Positions 16,865-26,712 of a DNA stretch of 64,000 nt are shown here, piece by piece. The stretch is from Thomasclavelia ramosa DSM 1402 (lineage in GTDB: Bacteria > Bacillota_I > Bacilli_A > Erysipelotrichales > Coprobacillaceae). The first letter of the stretch is position 1. The number at the start of each line of letters is the position of its first letter. The notes under the pieces are model-generated. The model did no database searches. It saw nothing but the letters and a program-made list of their open reading frames with translations, and was not told the DNA's origin. The stretch lies in the NCBI RefSeq assembly GCF_014131695.1, contig NZ_CP036346.1:2046001-2110000 (forward strand). Direction: 5' to 3'. A program made the translations under genes and the position numbers.

Positions 16865-19558
16865 TTATTTTACTGCTTTTCTTTTTTTAGTTGTTACATA
16901 TGCAGTTAATCCTGCCACTAGAGCAACGGCCCCAGCCAGCATTGTTGTGTTTAAATTAATTTCATCACCAGTTTTTACTGAAGTAGTAGGTTTATCAGGT
17001 GTTGGTGTAGGGGTAACTGTTGTTGTATCTGTAGTTGGACGGTCTGGATTATATGTTTGAACACGCTCATCATCAATAATTCCTGACCAGTTTAAACCAT
17101 AGGCTACATCATAAGTATTTCCTTGTGTATCTTTATAACATACTAGATCACCAGCAACATCTTCTTTATTCGCTTCTACAGTATCCATATTTGCAGGAAA
17201 TTGTAATGGTAATAATCCTTTTGGTTCAGATTTACCATTAATAATATCAAACACAGCACTATCACTTACAGAGAAGCCACATACGATTGCATCTACTTTG
17301 TCTTCAAATTCACTAACGATAACAGGACCATTAGCATTTAAAGCAACAACTACAGGAATATCTTTATTGACTGCTTTAGCTGCTTCTACAGCTTCTAAAC
17401 AAGCTGTTAAATCGTATTCATTAGCAATTTTACTAGTTGCTCCATAATAAGATCTATTTTGTTGGGTACCATCACTATTTAAATCTCCAGCAATTGACAC
17501 TTTTCTTACGTTTTCGCCATCAGCAGTATATGGGCGGTATTGCAATGATAATGGATAAAATTTTTGTTTACCATCTTCAACGATCATACCTGATTGATTA
17601 AATAAGCTTCCGTTATTTGGAGAACGCATTCCAACAATTACTTTATCAACATTTGATAAATCAGGTCGTACTACTTTATCATCAACTATTTCATCAGTTA
17701 AAACTGTTCCATAGATAGATTTAGCTGTCTCAATATTCATTGAATCTGACCAAGATGCAGGTGTATCACCAAAAACTCCTTTTTGTTCTGCAGTATATGT
17801 TTTAGGAATATAAACAGTCATATCTTTAGGATCTTTTGCTTGATCTTTAGCCGCTTTAATTGTGTTATCTTTATTCTTTAACATAACCACTGACTCTAAC
17901 TGAGCTTGATATCCAGCGTCTTTTTTATCTTTACTTCCAGCTTCAGCTAATGATTCATCTAAATTCAAATAAGTATTTTCAAATAATCCTGGTTCCATTG
18001 TTAATTTCAATAAACGTTTAGCTGAAGTTGCAAAGCGAGTATTAGCAGCTTCTTCGCCATCACGATCAACCATTTGCTGCCATGACCAAACGATTGGCTT
18101 ATTGTCATTATTACCACCAAACATGTCACCACCAGCATCTAAGATTGCTAAATGCCTTTCGTTATCAGTAGCATTTTCCATTCCCCAAGCCATTCCTAGA
18201 CCACCTAGTGCTAATTGTTCAGGGGGCGTGCTAGTAACACCCCAGTCAGTACAAACTACACCGTCAAAGCCTAAATCATCTCTTAAAATACTCATTTTAG
18301 ACTTACTATAAGCTGAACCAACTCTTTCGCCACCTAAAGCACTACCGTCAGCATTGATTCCAATTGAATAAGATGTCATCACTGCAGTTGCCGCTCCAGT
18401 TTTCCCTTTCAATTTTAAGCCACCTTGAGCAAAAGGAGTTAAATGTTCTTCAAAATTACCACCTGGATAAACTGCATATTTACCTGCACGGGTATGTGAT
18501 TCACGACCACCTTCACCGGCTCCATCACCAGGGAAGTGTTTGATCATACAGTTAATTGAATCTTTTCCCCATCCTTGATCTTCTCCATTAACATATGTTG
18601 ATTGTGAACCGTCTACATAAGCTTGAGCCATATCTGTAGATAGTTTAGTATTTTCACCAAAAGTTCCACCAACTCTTAACCAGCGTGGTTCTGTCGCTAA
18701 ATCTATTTGAGGTCCTAAAGCTGTTACAATTCCTAATGCACGATATTCAGCTGAAGATGCCTTTGCAAAATTATACATATGTTCAGTATCAAAAGTTGCT
18801 GCCAATCCAATATTAGAAGGCCATTTAGAAATATCTGTAGCCCCACTAGAAACATTATCAGAATATAAATCTCCTGACCCTGCTGTTGAACGAGGATCAG
18901 AACTAAAATCAACAGGAACATTGAAATCAGATATTTCTACATACTCTTGCATCGCATTGACCCAACGTACTGAATCTTCCACATCATTTCCTGCTGCATC
19001 AGTAATATTTCTAACATAACTATTTGTTAAATAATCTTTTTGTGAATCTGTTAATCCTGCAGCACTATTTCCTTCATGGCTACTAAATAACATTAATCCA
19101 GCAATCTTTGCGATCCCATCTTCACCTTCAGCAACCAATGCATCAGCAAGATCTTGTGCTCTTGTTTCAGCATCAAGATACCATCTTTCATAATCATCGA
19201 TTTCTCCATTTAAGTTCATATCTTTGAAAGCATATTCCTTACCATCGATATTTTCGCTTAACAACGCCGTTTTACCAGCTTCTTTAGCTTTTTCATCAAA
19301 AGCTTTTGAATAAGTCAAAGTTGGAGCTGCTTCACCTTTATAATCAGGATTAGTTACTACCATAATATCAATATCGTAGTCACTAAATTGAGCGTTTTCT
19401 CCGCTTCCTTCTGTTTTCGCAGCCTGATATTTTGCTTCCACAACAGAATATTTTGATAATTCTACTGCATTTAATGCAATCGGTGTTGCACTTCCGATAA
19501 TACAGCCGGCAGCTGATAAAGCAGCCAATGTTTTTGTAAGTTTTTTCTTCTTACTCAT
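16865..19558 (-). CDS. Surface-anchored GH3 beta-glucosidase-like glycosidase
   Basis: Large secreted glycoside hydrolase family 3 enzyme of 897 residues. It has a basic-hydrophobic signal peptide (about 1-30). The GH3 N-terminal barrel includes KHFPGDG (near 339) and the nucleophile region GFDGVVCTDWG (Asp near 437). The GH3 C-terminal domain follows, ending in a fibronectin-like part. The C-terminus has a Thr/Pro spacer (TPTPTPDKPTTS), then VKTGD, a membrane helix and KKRK, a sortase-type wall anchor of the variant kind. It would release terminal sugars from beta-glucosides or plant glycans outside the cell; the exact sugar is unknown. RBS GAGGAGGAAAA. Its promoter overlaps a cre site. Short frames on other strands here (16803-17060, 18102-18311, 18733-18921) are shadows. 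Confidence 0.9.
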   Translation of the reverse strand: MSKKKKLTKTLAALSAAGCIIGSATPIALNAVELSKYSVVEAKYQAAKTEGSGENAQFSDYDIDIMVVTNPDYKGEAAPTLTYSKAFDEKAKEAGKTALLSENIDGKEYAFKDMNLNGEIDDYERWYLDAETRAQDLADALVAEGEDGIAKIAGLMLFSSHEGNSAAGLTDSQKDYLTNSYVRNITDAAGNDVEDSVRWVNAMQEYVEISDFNVPVDFSSDPRSTAGSGDLYSDNVSSGATDISKWPSNIGLAATFDTEHMYNFAKASSAEYRALGIVTALGPQIDLATEPRWLRVGGTFGENTKLSTDMAQAYVDGSQSTYVNGEDQGWGKDSINCMIKHFPGDGAGEGGRESHTRAGKYAVYPGGNFEEHLTPFAQGGLKLKGKTGAATAVMTSYSIGINADGSALGGERVGSAYSKSKMSILRDDLGFDGVVCTDWGVTSTPPEQLALGGLGMAWGMENATDNERHLAILDAGGDMFGGNNDNKPIVWSWQQMVDRDGEEAANTRFATSAKRLLKLTMEPGLFENTYLNLDESLAEAGSKDKKDAGYQAQLESVVMLKNKDNTIKAAKDQAKDPKDMTVYIPKTYTAEQKGVFGDTPASWSDSMNIETAKSIYGTVLTDEIVDDKVVRPDLSNVDKVIVGMRSPNNGSLFNQSGMIVEDGKQKFYPLSLQYRPYTADGENVRKVSIAGDLNSDGTQQNRSYYGATSKIANEYDLTACLEAVEAAKAVNKDIPVVVALNANGPVIVSEFEDKVDAIVCGFSVSDSAVFDIINGKSEPKGLLPLQFPANMDTVEANKEDVAGDLVCYKDTQGNTYDVAYGLNWSGIIDDERVQTYNPDRPTTDTTTVTPTPTPDKPTTSVKTGDEINLNTTMLAGAVALVAGLTAYVTTKKRKAVK

Positions 19559-19596
19559 CTTCGATTTTCCTCCTCGTTTAAATTCCCTATGCTTCT

Positions 19597-19630
19597 AGTA
19601 TAAACGAGAAGTCGATGAAAGCGTTTACTT
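19597..19630 (-). promoter_or_regulatory. GH3 promoter overlapped by a CcpA cre site
   Basis: On the minus strand TATACT (19602-19597) is a good -10 box. The expected -35 position (about 19620-19626) falls inside ATGAAAGCGTTTACTT (19615-19630, plus-strand reading), which closely fits the catabolite-responsive element consensus for CcpA. Occupancy would block polymerase, giving glucose repression. Only sequence similarity supports this. Confidence 0.65.
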
Positions 19631-19746
19631 AATCATCGACAAAACACAAATAAAGTTTAACCTTTTTTGTTTTCGTGAAAAAAAGTATTTTTTCTTAGAC
19701 CAAATTTATAAAAAAAATAAATCTATTTATAAAATTCTTAAATTAT

Positions 19747-20550
19747 TTAATATCTATAAAAATAATAAGTAATCATTTTATAAATTAAATCAGCAATTGC
19801 TAAACGAATAAAATATTCATTAAATGAAAAAGGTATTGTTAGTGTTGTAACATTATCATAATTTTGAACTGACTTTTGACCAATAAAAATAACTTTACAA
19901 TTAGTTTGCATAATTCTTTCTAATCCATATACCGGTTCAATAGTTTCCTTTTCAATAAACCCATCAAATGAATGAACTCCGTTAGTAATAATTATTAAAC
20001 TTTCTTGATCAATCAAAGCTAACTGTTCCTCAAAATCCTTTTTATTTAAAGATTTAGGAAAAATCAATTCCTTATGATATAACCCCAATAATTCTTGAAA
20101 ATCATAAAACAGCGGTAATTCTCGAGGTTCTCCAAAGACAAAGATATTATTTGCTTCATTAATTTGTTTAGCGAATATTTTTATTTTTTGAAATGTAACA
20201 ATTTTTTGTACTTCACTAAAATATTCATCGTTTAGTCGAACATACTCATTTAAATTATCTTTTGAAAACATTAAGTTTGCATTCATCTTTAAGCGATCCA
20301 AGCGAATCTTTTCATCGAGACATTCTTCTTGAAAATCACTGCAAAAGACTTTCCAAGAATCATATCCTAAATAACGGCAAAATTTTAAAACAGATGTTTT
20401 TGAAATCAAGGTATCTTCAACAACTTTGCTAATTGATAATCGATTGATCGTATCACAATTAGCTAATAAATATTTTGCTAACGAATAATGAATATTTTCA
20501 TTTTGATTGTAATTGATTAATTGATGTAATTTAATTAAGATTGATCCCAC
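19747..20550 (-). CDS. RpiR/MurR-type regulator with degenerate SIS domain
   Basis: Predicted sugar-responsive transcription factor of 267 residues. The N-terminal HTH_6 domain is clear (INRLSISKVVEDTLISKTSVLKFCRYLGYDSW, about 30-65). The C-terminal SIS-like sugar-phosphate domain is recognisable only by position and strand pattern (IFVFGEPREL, LIIITNGVHSFDG); the usual serine-rich sugar-binding motifs are replaced. I took the GTG at 20550, which follows GAGGGAAAT and comes right after the upstream gene's stop; a TTG at 20568 is possible. It is transcribed with a second RpiR gene and lies upstream of the GH3 gene, which it may regulate (inference). Confidence 0.75.
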   Translation of the reverse strand: MGSILIKLHQLINYNQNENIHYSLAKYLLANCDTINRLSISKVVEDTLISKTSVLKFCRYLGYDSWKVFCSDFQEECLDEKIRLDRLKMNANLMFSKDNLNEYVRLNDEYFSEVQKIVTFQKIKIFAKQINEANNIFVFGEPRELPLFYDFQELLGLYHKELIFPKSLNKKDFEEQLALIDQESLIIITNGVHSFDGFIEKETIEPVYGLERIMQTNCKVIFIGQKSVQNYDNVTTLTIPFSFNEYFIRLAIADLIYKMITYYFYRY

Positions 20551-20552
20551 TA

Positions 20553-21335
20553 TTATTTCCCTCGACAATACTTTAAATTATACTCAATATAAATTAAATC
20601 TAAGATCAATATCGTATAATAATCAAAATCAACAAAACTATTTTTATTAGTCGTTGGAATGTAGAGATAATGATTGATGTATTGAAGTGAGCTATACCGA
20701 TTACTGCAGCTAATAACTGCTTTCTTGCCAGCATTATTACAAATTAAATTAAACTTGGACTTACATTCACCAACATATCTTCCAGAAGCAGTTAAAATAA
20801 TCGCTAGATCGTCCTCATTCATTGGCTCTAAATAATCACTTTCACTTTGAAAATCACTATAAACTGTTTTACCAATACTGATCATATTTATTTGGAAATC
20901 AACTGCCAATGATAATGGATATACTGCCCCAAATAAATAAATTCTACTACTTTGATTAATTATTTCAACTAGTGCATTGATCTCTTTTTTTAAATTATTT
21001 TTAAATTCTAAACTATCATTTTTAGCAATATAACATAAATGATCATAGATACTTTCTATATCAATATTACTAAAACGACTTTCAATTTGCTGTTCTTTAA
21101 CTTTTTTTGTTTTAACTAAAAAGCTTTGAAAATTATTCCAAGAATGAAAACCAAAATATTCACAAAATCTCGTTACACTAGCTCTCGAAACATAACATTC
21201 ATCCATAATATCTTTAAGCGTAATATTTTGGCAATAACTATAATTTTTAATAATATACCGGGCTATTTCGTAAATCACATCTTTTTTTACACATGAATTG
21301 ATATAGACTATCAATCTGCTGAGTAATGTATTCAT
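20553..21335 (-). CDS. RpiR/MurR-type transcriptional regulator
   Basis: The 260-residue protein has the RpiR architecture: an N-terminal HTH_6 (NITLKDIMDECYVSRASVTRFCEYFGFHSW, about 36-66) and a C-terminal SIS domain with a better preserved core (RIYLFGAVYPLSLAVDFQ, DLAIILTASGRYVG). I chose the ATG at 21333-21335 because AAAGGAGG lies before it; the open frame continues 19 codons upstream without a ribosome site. Its stop is two bases before the start of a second RpiR gene, so the pair looks like a tandem duplication in one transcript. The effector sugar is unknown. Confidence 0.8.
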   Translation of the reverse strand: MNTLLSRLIVYINSCVKKDVIYEIARYIIKNYSYCQNITLKDIMDECYVSRASVTRFCEYFGFHSWNNFQSFLVKTKKVKEQQIESRFSNIDIESIYDHLCYIAKNDSLEFKNNLKKEINALVEIINQSSRIYLFGAVYPLSLAVDFQINMISIGKTVYSDFQSESDYLEPMNEDDLAIILTASGRYVGECKSKFNLICNNAGKKAVISCSNRYSSLQYINHYLYIPTTNKNSFVDFDYYTILILDLIYIEYNLKYCRGK

Positions 21336-21521
21336 GCCTTCCTCCTTTATAAAATAATATTTATCTATAAACAGGTAGCACTGAAACGACATTAAGATAA
21401 CTTACGATTACCCATAAGCTTGCAATTTTTAATGTTACCATGCATATACATATAATTTTATTATATAATGGGAAATTTTCAAATAGAAAGTTTTTCATAA
21501 ATTAAAAAAGACACTTTCGAC

Positions 21522-21558
21522 AATAAAATAAACCTTTAAGCTATATTCCTTAAAGGTT
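21522..21558 (-). terminator. Hairpin after murD
   Basis: AACCTTTAAG (21531-21540) and CTTAAAGGTT (21549-21558) form a 10-bp perfect stem, followed on the minus strand by TATTTTATTG, 18 bases after the murD stop. This would end the mraY-murD transcript before the accessory insert. Confidence 0.65.
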
Positions 21559-21576
21559 CACTTTACAAAGCATCTT

Positions 21577-22917
21577 CTATAATTTATTAACAATATTTTT
21601 AAATACTCGACCACGTTCTTCATATCCAGAAAATTCATCAAAACTGCTGGTTGATGGCGAAAGTAAAATAATATCGCCAGCTTTTGCTTTCTCGATTGCC
21701 AGCAAAGTCGCTGCTTCTAAATTCTCAACAGAACTACTGTTTGCAACATGCATATCATTTTTAAATCGCTCTCCAGCAGCACCAAATGTCACCAGATGAC
21801 TGATTTTATTACCATAAGTAGCCATTTCGGTTAAATCTAACCCTTTATCAAAACCACCCATCAATAAAATTACTGGTTGTTCAAAAGCTTTTAAAGCAAT
21901 GATCGTAGCGTCAGTATTAGTTGCTTTTGAATCATTATAGATTTTAACTCCATTAATTTCTCTAACAAACTCAATTCGATGTTCAACACCAATAAATGAG
22001 GCAATTTCTCGATTGATGACTGTTACTGGTACATCACATTTTTTAGCAATGCAGATAGCTGTCATAATATTTTGAATGTTATGGCGTCCTACAACTTTAA
22101 TATCCGCTAAGTTAATAATTAATTCATCTCGATAATAGATTGCCTGTTCTTTGATCATACAGTCAGCTTCATGTATCAATGACATTGTGACTTGATTACA
22201 TGGAACTGGATATTTTTCCAAATACTCCATTACTGTTTTATCATCAAGATTAACCACAAAATAATCATCAAGATCAGTATTCTTATAAATATTTGTTTTA
22301 GAAGCATAATACTCATCCAATGAGGCCATATAATCTAAATGATCGGGTGTTAAATTGATGATCGTTGAGACATAAGGCTTAAATCGTTCAATATCTAATA
22401 ACTGAAAGTTACTCATTTCAATTACTACATAATGATTTTCTTCATTAAGAAGATCATTATCTAAAACAACATCACATAGTGGTGTTCCCACATTACCTGC
22501 TAAATGAACATGTTGATATTGTCCCTTTAATATTTTATCAATTAAAGTAACTGTTGTTGTTTTACCATTAGTACCAGTTACTCCAATATAATGTTGTTTT
22601 TTAGCAACTTGAAAAGCTAATTCAATTTCCGTATATACAGGAATCTTTCTTTCCTTAAGTCTTAAAATAAATGGCTTATGATAATTAATTCCAGGGTTCT
22701 TAATTACAAAGTCAAAATCACATTCAAATAATTCAGTTGGGTGTGACCCTGTTACCATTTCAATTCCCATATCAAGATATTGTTGATATTCTGGAATATC
22801 CTTAATTTCTTTAGCTTCATTAACCGTAATCGTTGCATTTAATTTATGAAGCAATCTAATCGCAGCCTTACCACTTTTAGCAAGTCCAATCACTAATACC
22901 TTTTTTCCAGTAAACAT
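21577..22917 (-). CDS. murD: UDP-N-acetylmuramoylalanine--D-glutamate ligase MurD
   Basis: Adds D-glutamate to UDP-MurNAc-L-Ala in the cytoplasm. The 446-residue protein has the N-terminal Rossmann-like UDP domain (VLVIGLAKSGKAAIRLL), the ATP-binding P-loop GVTGTNGKTTTV (about 113-124), the Mur ligase motifs LNLTPDHLDYM-like INLTPDHLDYM, YNDSKATNTDAT (about 317) and the C-terminal GGFDKG. The length is normal. The gap to mraY upstream is three bases, so they form an operon. It is separated from ftsW/murG by about 6 kb of unrelated genes. Confidence 0.97.
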   Translation of the reverse strand: MFTGKKVLVIGLAKSGKAAIRLLHKLNATITVNEAKEIKDIPEYQQYLDMGIEMVTGSHPTELFECDFDFVIKNPGINYHKPFILRLKERKIPVYTEIELAFQVAKKQHYIGVTGTNGKTTTVTLIDKILKGQYQHVHLAGNVGTPLCDVVLDNDLLNEENHYVVIEMSNFQLLDIERFKPYVSTIINLTPDHLDYMASLDEYYASKTNIYKNTDLDDYFVVNLDDKTVMEYLEKYPVPCNQVTMSLIHEADCMIKEQAIYYRDELIINLADIKVVGRHNIQNIMTAICIAKKCDVPVTVINREIASFIGVEHRIEFVREINGVKIYNDSKATNTDATIIALKAFEQPVILLMGGFDKGLDLTEMATYGNKISHLVTFGAAGERFKNDMHVANSSSVENLEAATLLAIEKAKAGDIILLSPSTSSFDEFSGYEERGRVFKNIVNKL

Positions 22918-22920
22918 ATT

Positions 22921-23898
22921 CTATAGCACCCCAATTACAATTGATAAGATTCCACAGATGAAACCAATGAACCAGAATGAAATAGTTACTTGTTGTTCAC
23001 TCCAGCCCAACATTTCAAAGTGATGATGGATCGGTGCCATCTTAAATACTCGTTTTCCTCGAGTTTTAAATGAGACTACTTGAATAATAACCGATAAAGT
23101 TTCCATTAAAAAGACTCCACCAACTAAAATAAGTAATAACTCTTGTTTTGTAAGTATCGCTAAAATAGCCAAGAAACCACCTAGACCAAGCGAACCTACA
23201 TCACCCATAAATATCTTAGCAGGATGATAATTAAACATCATGAAACCAAGTAAAGCCCCTACCATTGCAGTTGCATAACTTGCAAGAGTATAATCTTTTG
23301 TCATGATAGAAAAGATTATAAATGGTGCAATCGCAACCATTGAAAGACCAGTTGCTAATCCATCTAAACCATCAGATAAATTTACACCGTTACTTTCCCC
23401 TGCAAACATTACTAAGATTAATGCTGGATATAAATAACCCATATCAATATTAATATCTAATAATGGAATTGTAATTACTGATGTAAAATCAGGAATAAAG
23501 TTCATTGCAAAGAAATAACAAATAATTGCTAACGCGATCTGAGCTAATAATTTAGCTAGTGGCGGTAATCCCTTATTACTATGTTTAACAATGATCAAAG
23601 CATCATCCACAAATCCAATTGCACTATATCCAACTAAAACAATTGTTGCTAAAATCAGCTCCGGATCAAGTAAATTATTAAAATTAACAATAAAAGCACC
23701 AAGAATTGCGGCAATCACAAAAACGATTCCACCCATTGTTGGTGTACCATTTTTTGACTTATGTGATTCAAGTCCTTCTTCACGTTCAACTTGACCAAAT
23801 TTCATCTTATGTAGGAATGGAATTACTTTAGGCATTGCTAGAACAACAAGAATAAAGCCAATTCCAAAAGCAATTATTAGTTTTAAGAAGTTTTCCAT
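22921..23898 (-). CDS. mraY: Phospho-MurNAc-pentapeptide transferase MraY
   Basis: Makes lipid I by moving phospho-MurNAc-pentapeptide onto undecaprenyl phosphate. The 325-residue polytopic protein has around ten helices and the family motifs GTPTMGGIVFV (about 51-61), FVDDALI (about 96-102), NLSDGLDGLATG (about 173-184), FMGDVGSLGLGG (about 230-241) and MAPIHHHFE (about 286-294). It is the first gene of the pair with murD. The region 23899-23996 upstream carries its probable promoter and the terminator of the HPr-like gene. No mraZ, mraW, ftsL or PBP gene is next to it. Confidence 0.97.
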   Translation of the reverse strand: MENFLKLIIAFGIGFILVVLAMPKVIPFLHKMKFGQVEREEGLESHKSKNGTPTMGGIVFVIAAILGAFIVNFNNLLDPELILATIVLVGYSAIGFVDDALIIVKHSNKGLPPLAKLLAQIALAIICYFFAMNFIPDFTSVITIPLLDINIDMGYLYPALILVMFAGESNGVNLSDGLDGLATGLSMVAIAPFIIFSIMTKDYTLASYATAMVGALLGFMMFNYHPAKIFMGDVGSLGLGGFLAILAILTKQELLLILVGGVFLMETLSVIIQVVSFKTRGKRVFKMAPIHHHFEMLGWSEQQVTISFWFIGFICGILSIVIGVL

Positions 23899-23961
23899 CT
23901 ATATGTCCCCTTTTTTATAAAATTCGTCTTTACTATATCATATTATCGTTTAATAGGCAAA

Positions 23962-23981
23962 ATAAAAGGGACAAGAGTCCC
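23962..23981 (-). terminator. Intrinsic terminator after the HPr-like gene
   Basis: GGGAC (23968-23972) and GTCCC (23977-23981) with a four-base loop; TTTTATTTT follows on the minus strand. Confidence 0.75.
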
Positions 23982-23996
23982 AATTATTAAATTGTT

Positions 23997-24266
23997 TTAC
24001 CCACTAATTCCTAGATCCTTCATTAATTCAAGGGCCCGTTTAATAACTGCGTCCTCATCTTCTCCATCAGCAATAATTTCAATTTTTGCTTTTGTTGGAA
24101 TACCCAGAGATAGAACCCCCATCAATGATTTCATGTTGACAGTTTTAGATGCGTAGACTAACTTAATATCACTGTTGAACATCTTCATAGTATCAACTAG
24201 TTCGGTTGCTGGAGTCGCATAAAGACCAACTGGATCAGTTACGGTAACGTCGATTCTTTTTACCAT
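23997..24266 (-). CDS. HPr-fold protein lacking the PTS histidine (Crh-like)
   Basis: The 89-residue protein has the full HPr fold length and alignment. The active-site loop, normally G-L-H-A-R-P-A, reads GLYATPA at residues 14-20: the phospho-accepting His is Tyr16 and the assisting Arg is Thr18. The regulatory helix is kept, with the HprK target serine at Ser47 in NMKSLMGVLSLGI. Such a protein could not pass phosphate along the PTS but could be serine-phosphorylated and act with CcpA, as B. subtilis Crh does (Gln at the His site). RBS AAGGAGG. It is a single-gene unit with its own terminator. The Crh-like role is inference; a genuine ptsH must be elsewhere if the PTS works. Confidence 0.85.
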   Translation of the reverse strand: MVKRIDVTVTDPVGLYATPATELVDTMKMFNSDIKLVYASKTVNMKSLMGVLSLGIPTKAKIEIIADGEDEDAVIKRALELMKDLGISG

Positions 24267-24329
24267 ATTGCTTACCTCCTTAATTACTTATATTATAACA
24301 TTGTTACCTAGTTATTGCATCTAATATAA

Positions 24330-24854
24330 TTATCTTTTTTCAATTTGAATTACGTATGGAGCAGATAACTTATTCATCATTTTAAACAACGCTACATTAT
24401 AACTTATATGATCTAAACTGGCGACATATTCCTCAATTAACAAACTTTCTTTTTTTCCCTCATCATGACCAATGTAAACAACTAAAAACAATTCTCCTTT
24501 TCGATTCAAATATTCAACTGCTTTTTTTATTGCTTGCAAAGAACTGTCCGCCATAGTTGTAATTTGATGATCTCCATTGGGGAGATAACCGAGATTAAAA
24601 ATTCCTACATCAAAGTTTTTTACATAGCAATCAAAATTTTCATGAGAAGCTAAAATCAAATTTACATTATCAGTATCTTCTATCAACTTCTTTGTATTAT
24701 TTAAAGCTTCCTGCTGAATATCAAAACTATAAACTTGTTTAGCCACTTTACTTAAAAATAAAGTATCATGACCATTCCCCATTGTAAAATCAATTGCAAT
24801 TTGGTAGTCTTTTCTCTTAATTCGATTATGCACATATTCAATCATCGTTTCCAT
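24330..24854 (-). CDS. mnmM: MnmM/YtqB-type tRNA methyltransferase
   Basis: Class I SAM-dependent methyltransferase of 174 residues. The SAM site is AIDFTMGNGHDTLFLS (about 20-35) with an acidic residue after strand 2 (YSFDIQ), and the family signature NLGYLPNGDHQITT is at about 86-99. The family, formerly annotated rRNA methylase YtqB, includes MnmM, which makes the final methylation to 5-methylaminomethyl-2-thiouridine at the tRNA wobble position in Gram-positives. It is alone and divergent from the GH1 gene. Confidence 0.85.
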   Translation of the reverse strand: METMIEYVHNRIKRKDYQIAIDFTMGNGHDTLFLSKVAKQVYSFDIQQEALNNTKKLIEDTDNVNLILASHENFDCYVKNFDVGIFNLGYLPNGDHQITTMADSSLQAIKKAVEYLNRKGELFLVVYIGHDEGKKESLLIEEYVASLDHISYNVALFKMMNKLSAPYVIQIEKR

Positions 24855-24881
24855 ATTTTCCTATACTCCTGTTACATTTTG

Positions 24882-24895
24882 TGTAATCTATTACA
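24882..24895. promoter_or_regulatory. Small palindrome in a divergent intergenic region
   Basis: TGTAAT, two bases, ATTACA: a perfect 6+6 dyad between mnmM and the GH1 gene, 35 bases upstream of the GH1 -35 box. It could be an operator for a regulator of the glucosidase; in such AT-rich DNA it may be chance. Confidence 0.3.
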
Positions 24896-24930
24896 ATCGT
24901 TTTTATTTTAACACATTTAGCTAAAAAAAT

Positions 24931-24959
24931 TTGTACCAACCTATTTTTTTGGTTATAAT
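24931..24959 (+). promoter_or_regulatory. Sigma-A promoter of the first GH1 gene
   Basis: TTGTAC (24931-24936), a 17-base spacer and TATAAT (24954-24959). It precedes the AAGGAGG ribosome site and the ATG at 24991. Confidence 0.75.
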
Positions 24960-24975
24960 GAGACTGTAAAAATAA

Positions 24976-26427
<1,452 letters not shown>

Positions 26428-26590
26428 AAACAATAAGATAAAAGTTACTTTTCTAATATAGTAATCATGTTTATAATATCTTAAGCTGAATTGCTCATTA
26501 CAGAACATTATTTCTGCAACAAAGTATATTATGGCATGTTTTAACACTTATTAATAAGAAAATATTTTTATTCTTTTAAAATTGATACCG

Positions 26591-26615
26591 GACTGTTGTA
26601 ATAACAGTCTTTTTC
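26591..26615 (+). terminator. Intrinsic terminator, probably of the first GH1 gene
   Basis: GACTGTT (26591-26597) and AACAGTC (26603-26609), then TTTTTCT. It lies 164 bases after the GH1 stop; the intervening AT-rich stretch (26428-26590) shows no gene or other clear signal. Confidence 0.7.
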
Positions 26616-26675
26616 TACGTCTATTGCTCCTCTTAATCAAAACATCCTGTTACTAGCAAACTGTTTTTCTAATCT

Positions 26676-26712
26676 AAAAAGGCGACTTCTAAAGATTTAA
26701 ATGTCGTTCCTT
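26676..26712 (-). terminator. Intrinsic terminator of the MATE gene
   Basis: On the minus strand AAGG, a two-base bulge, CGAC, and later GTCG and CCTT pair, then TTTTT follows. It begins at the MATE stop codon. Confidence 0.6.
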
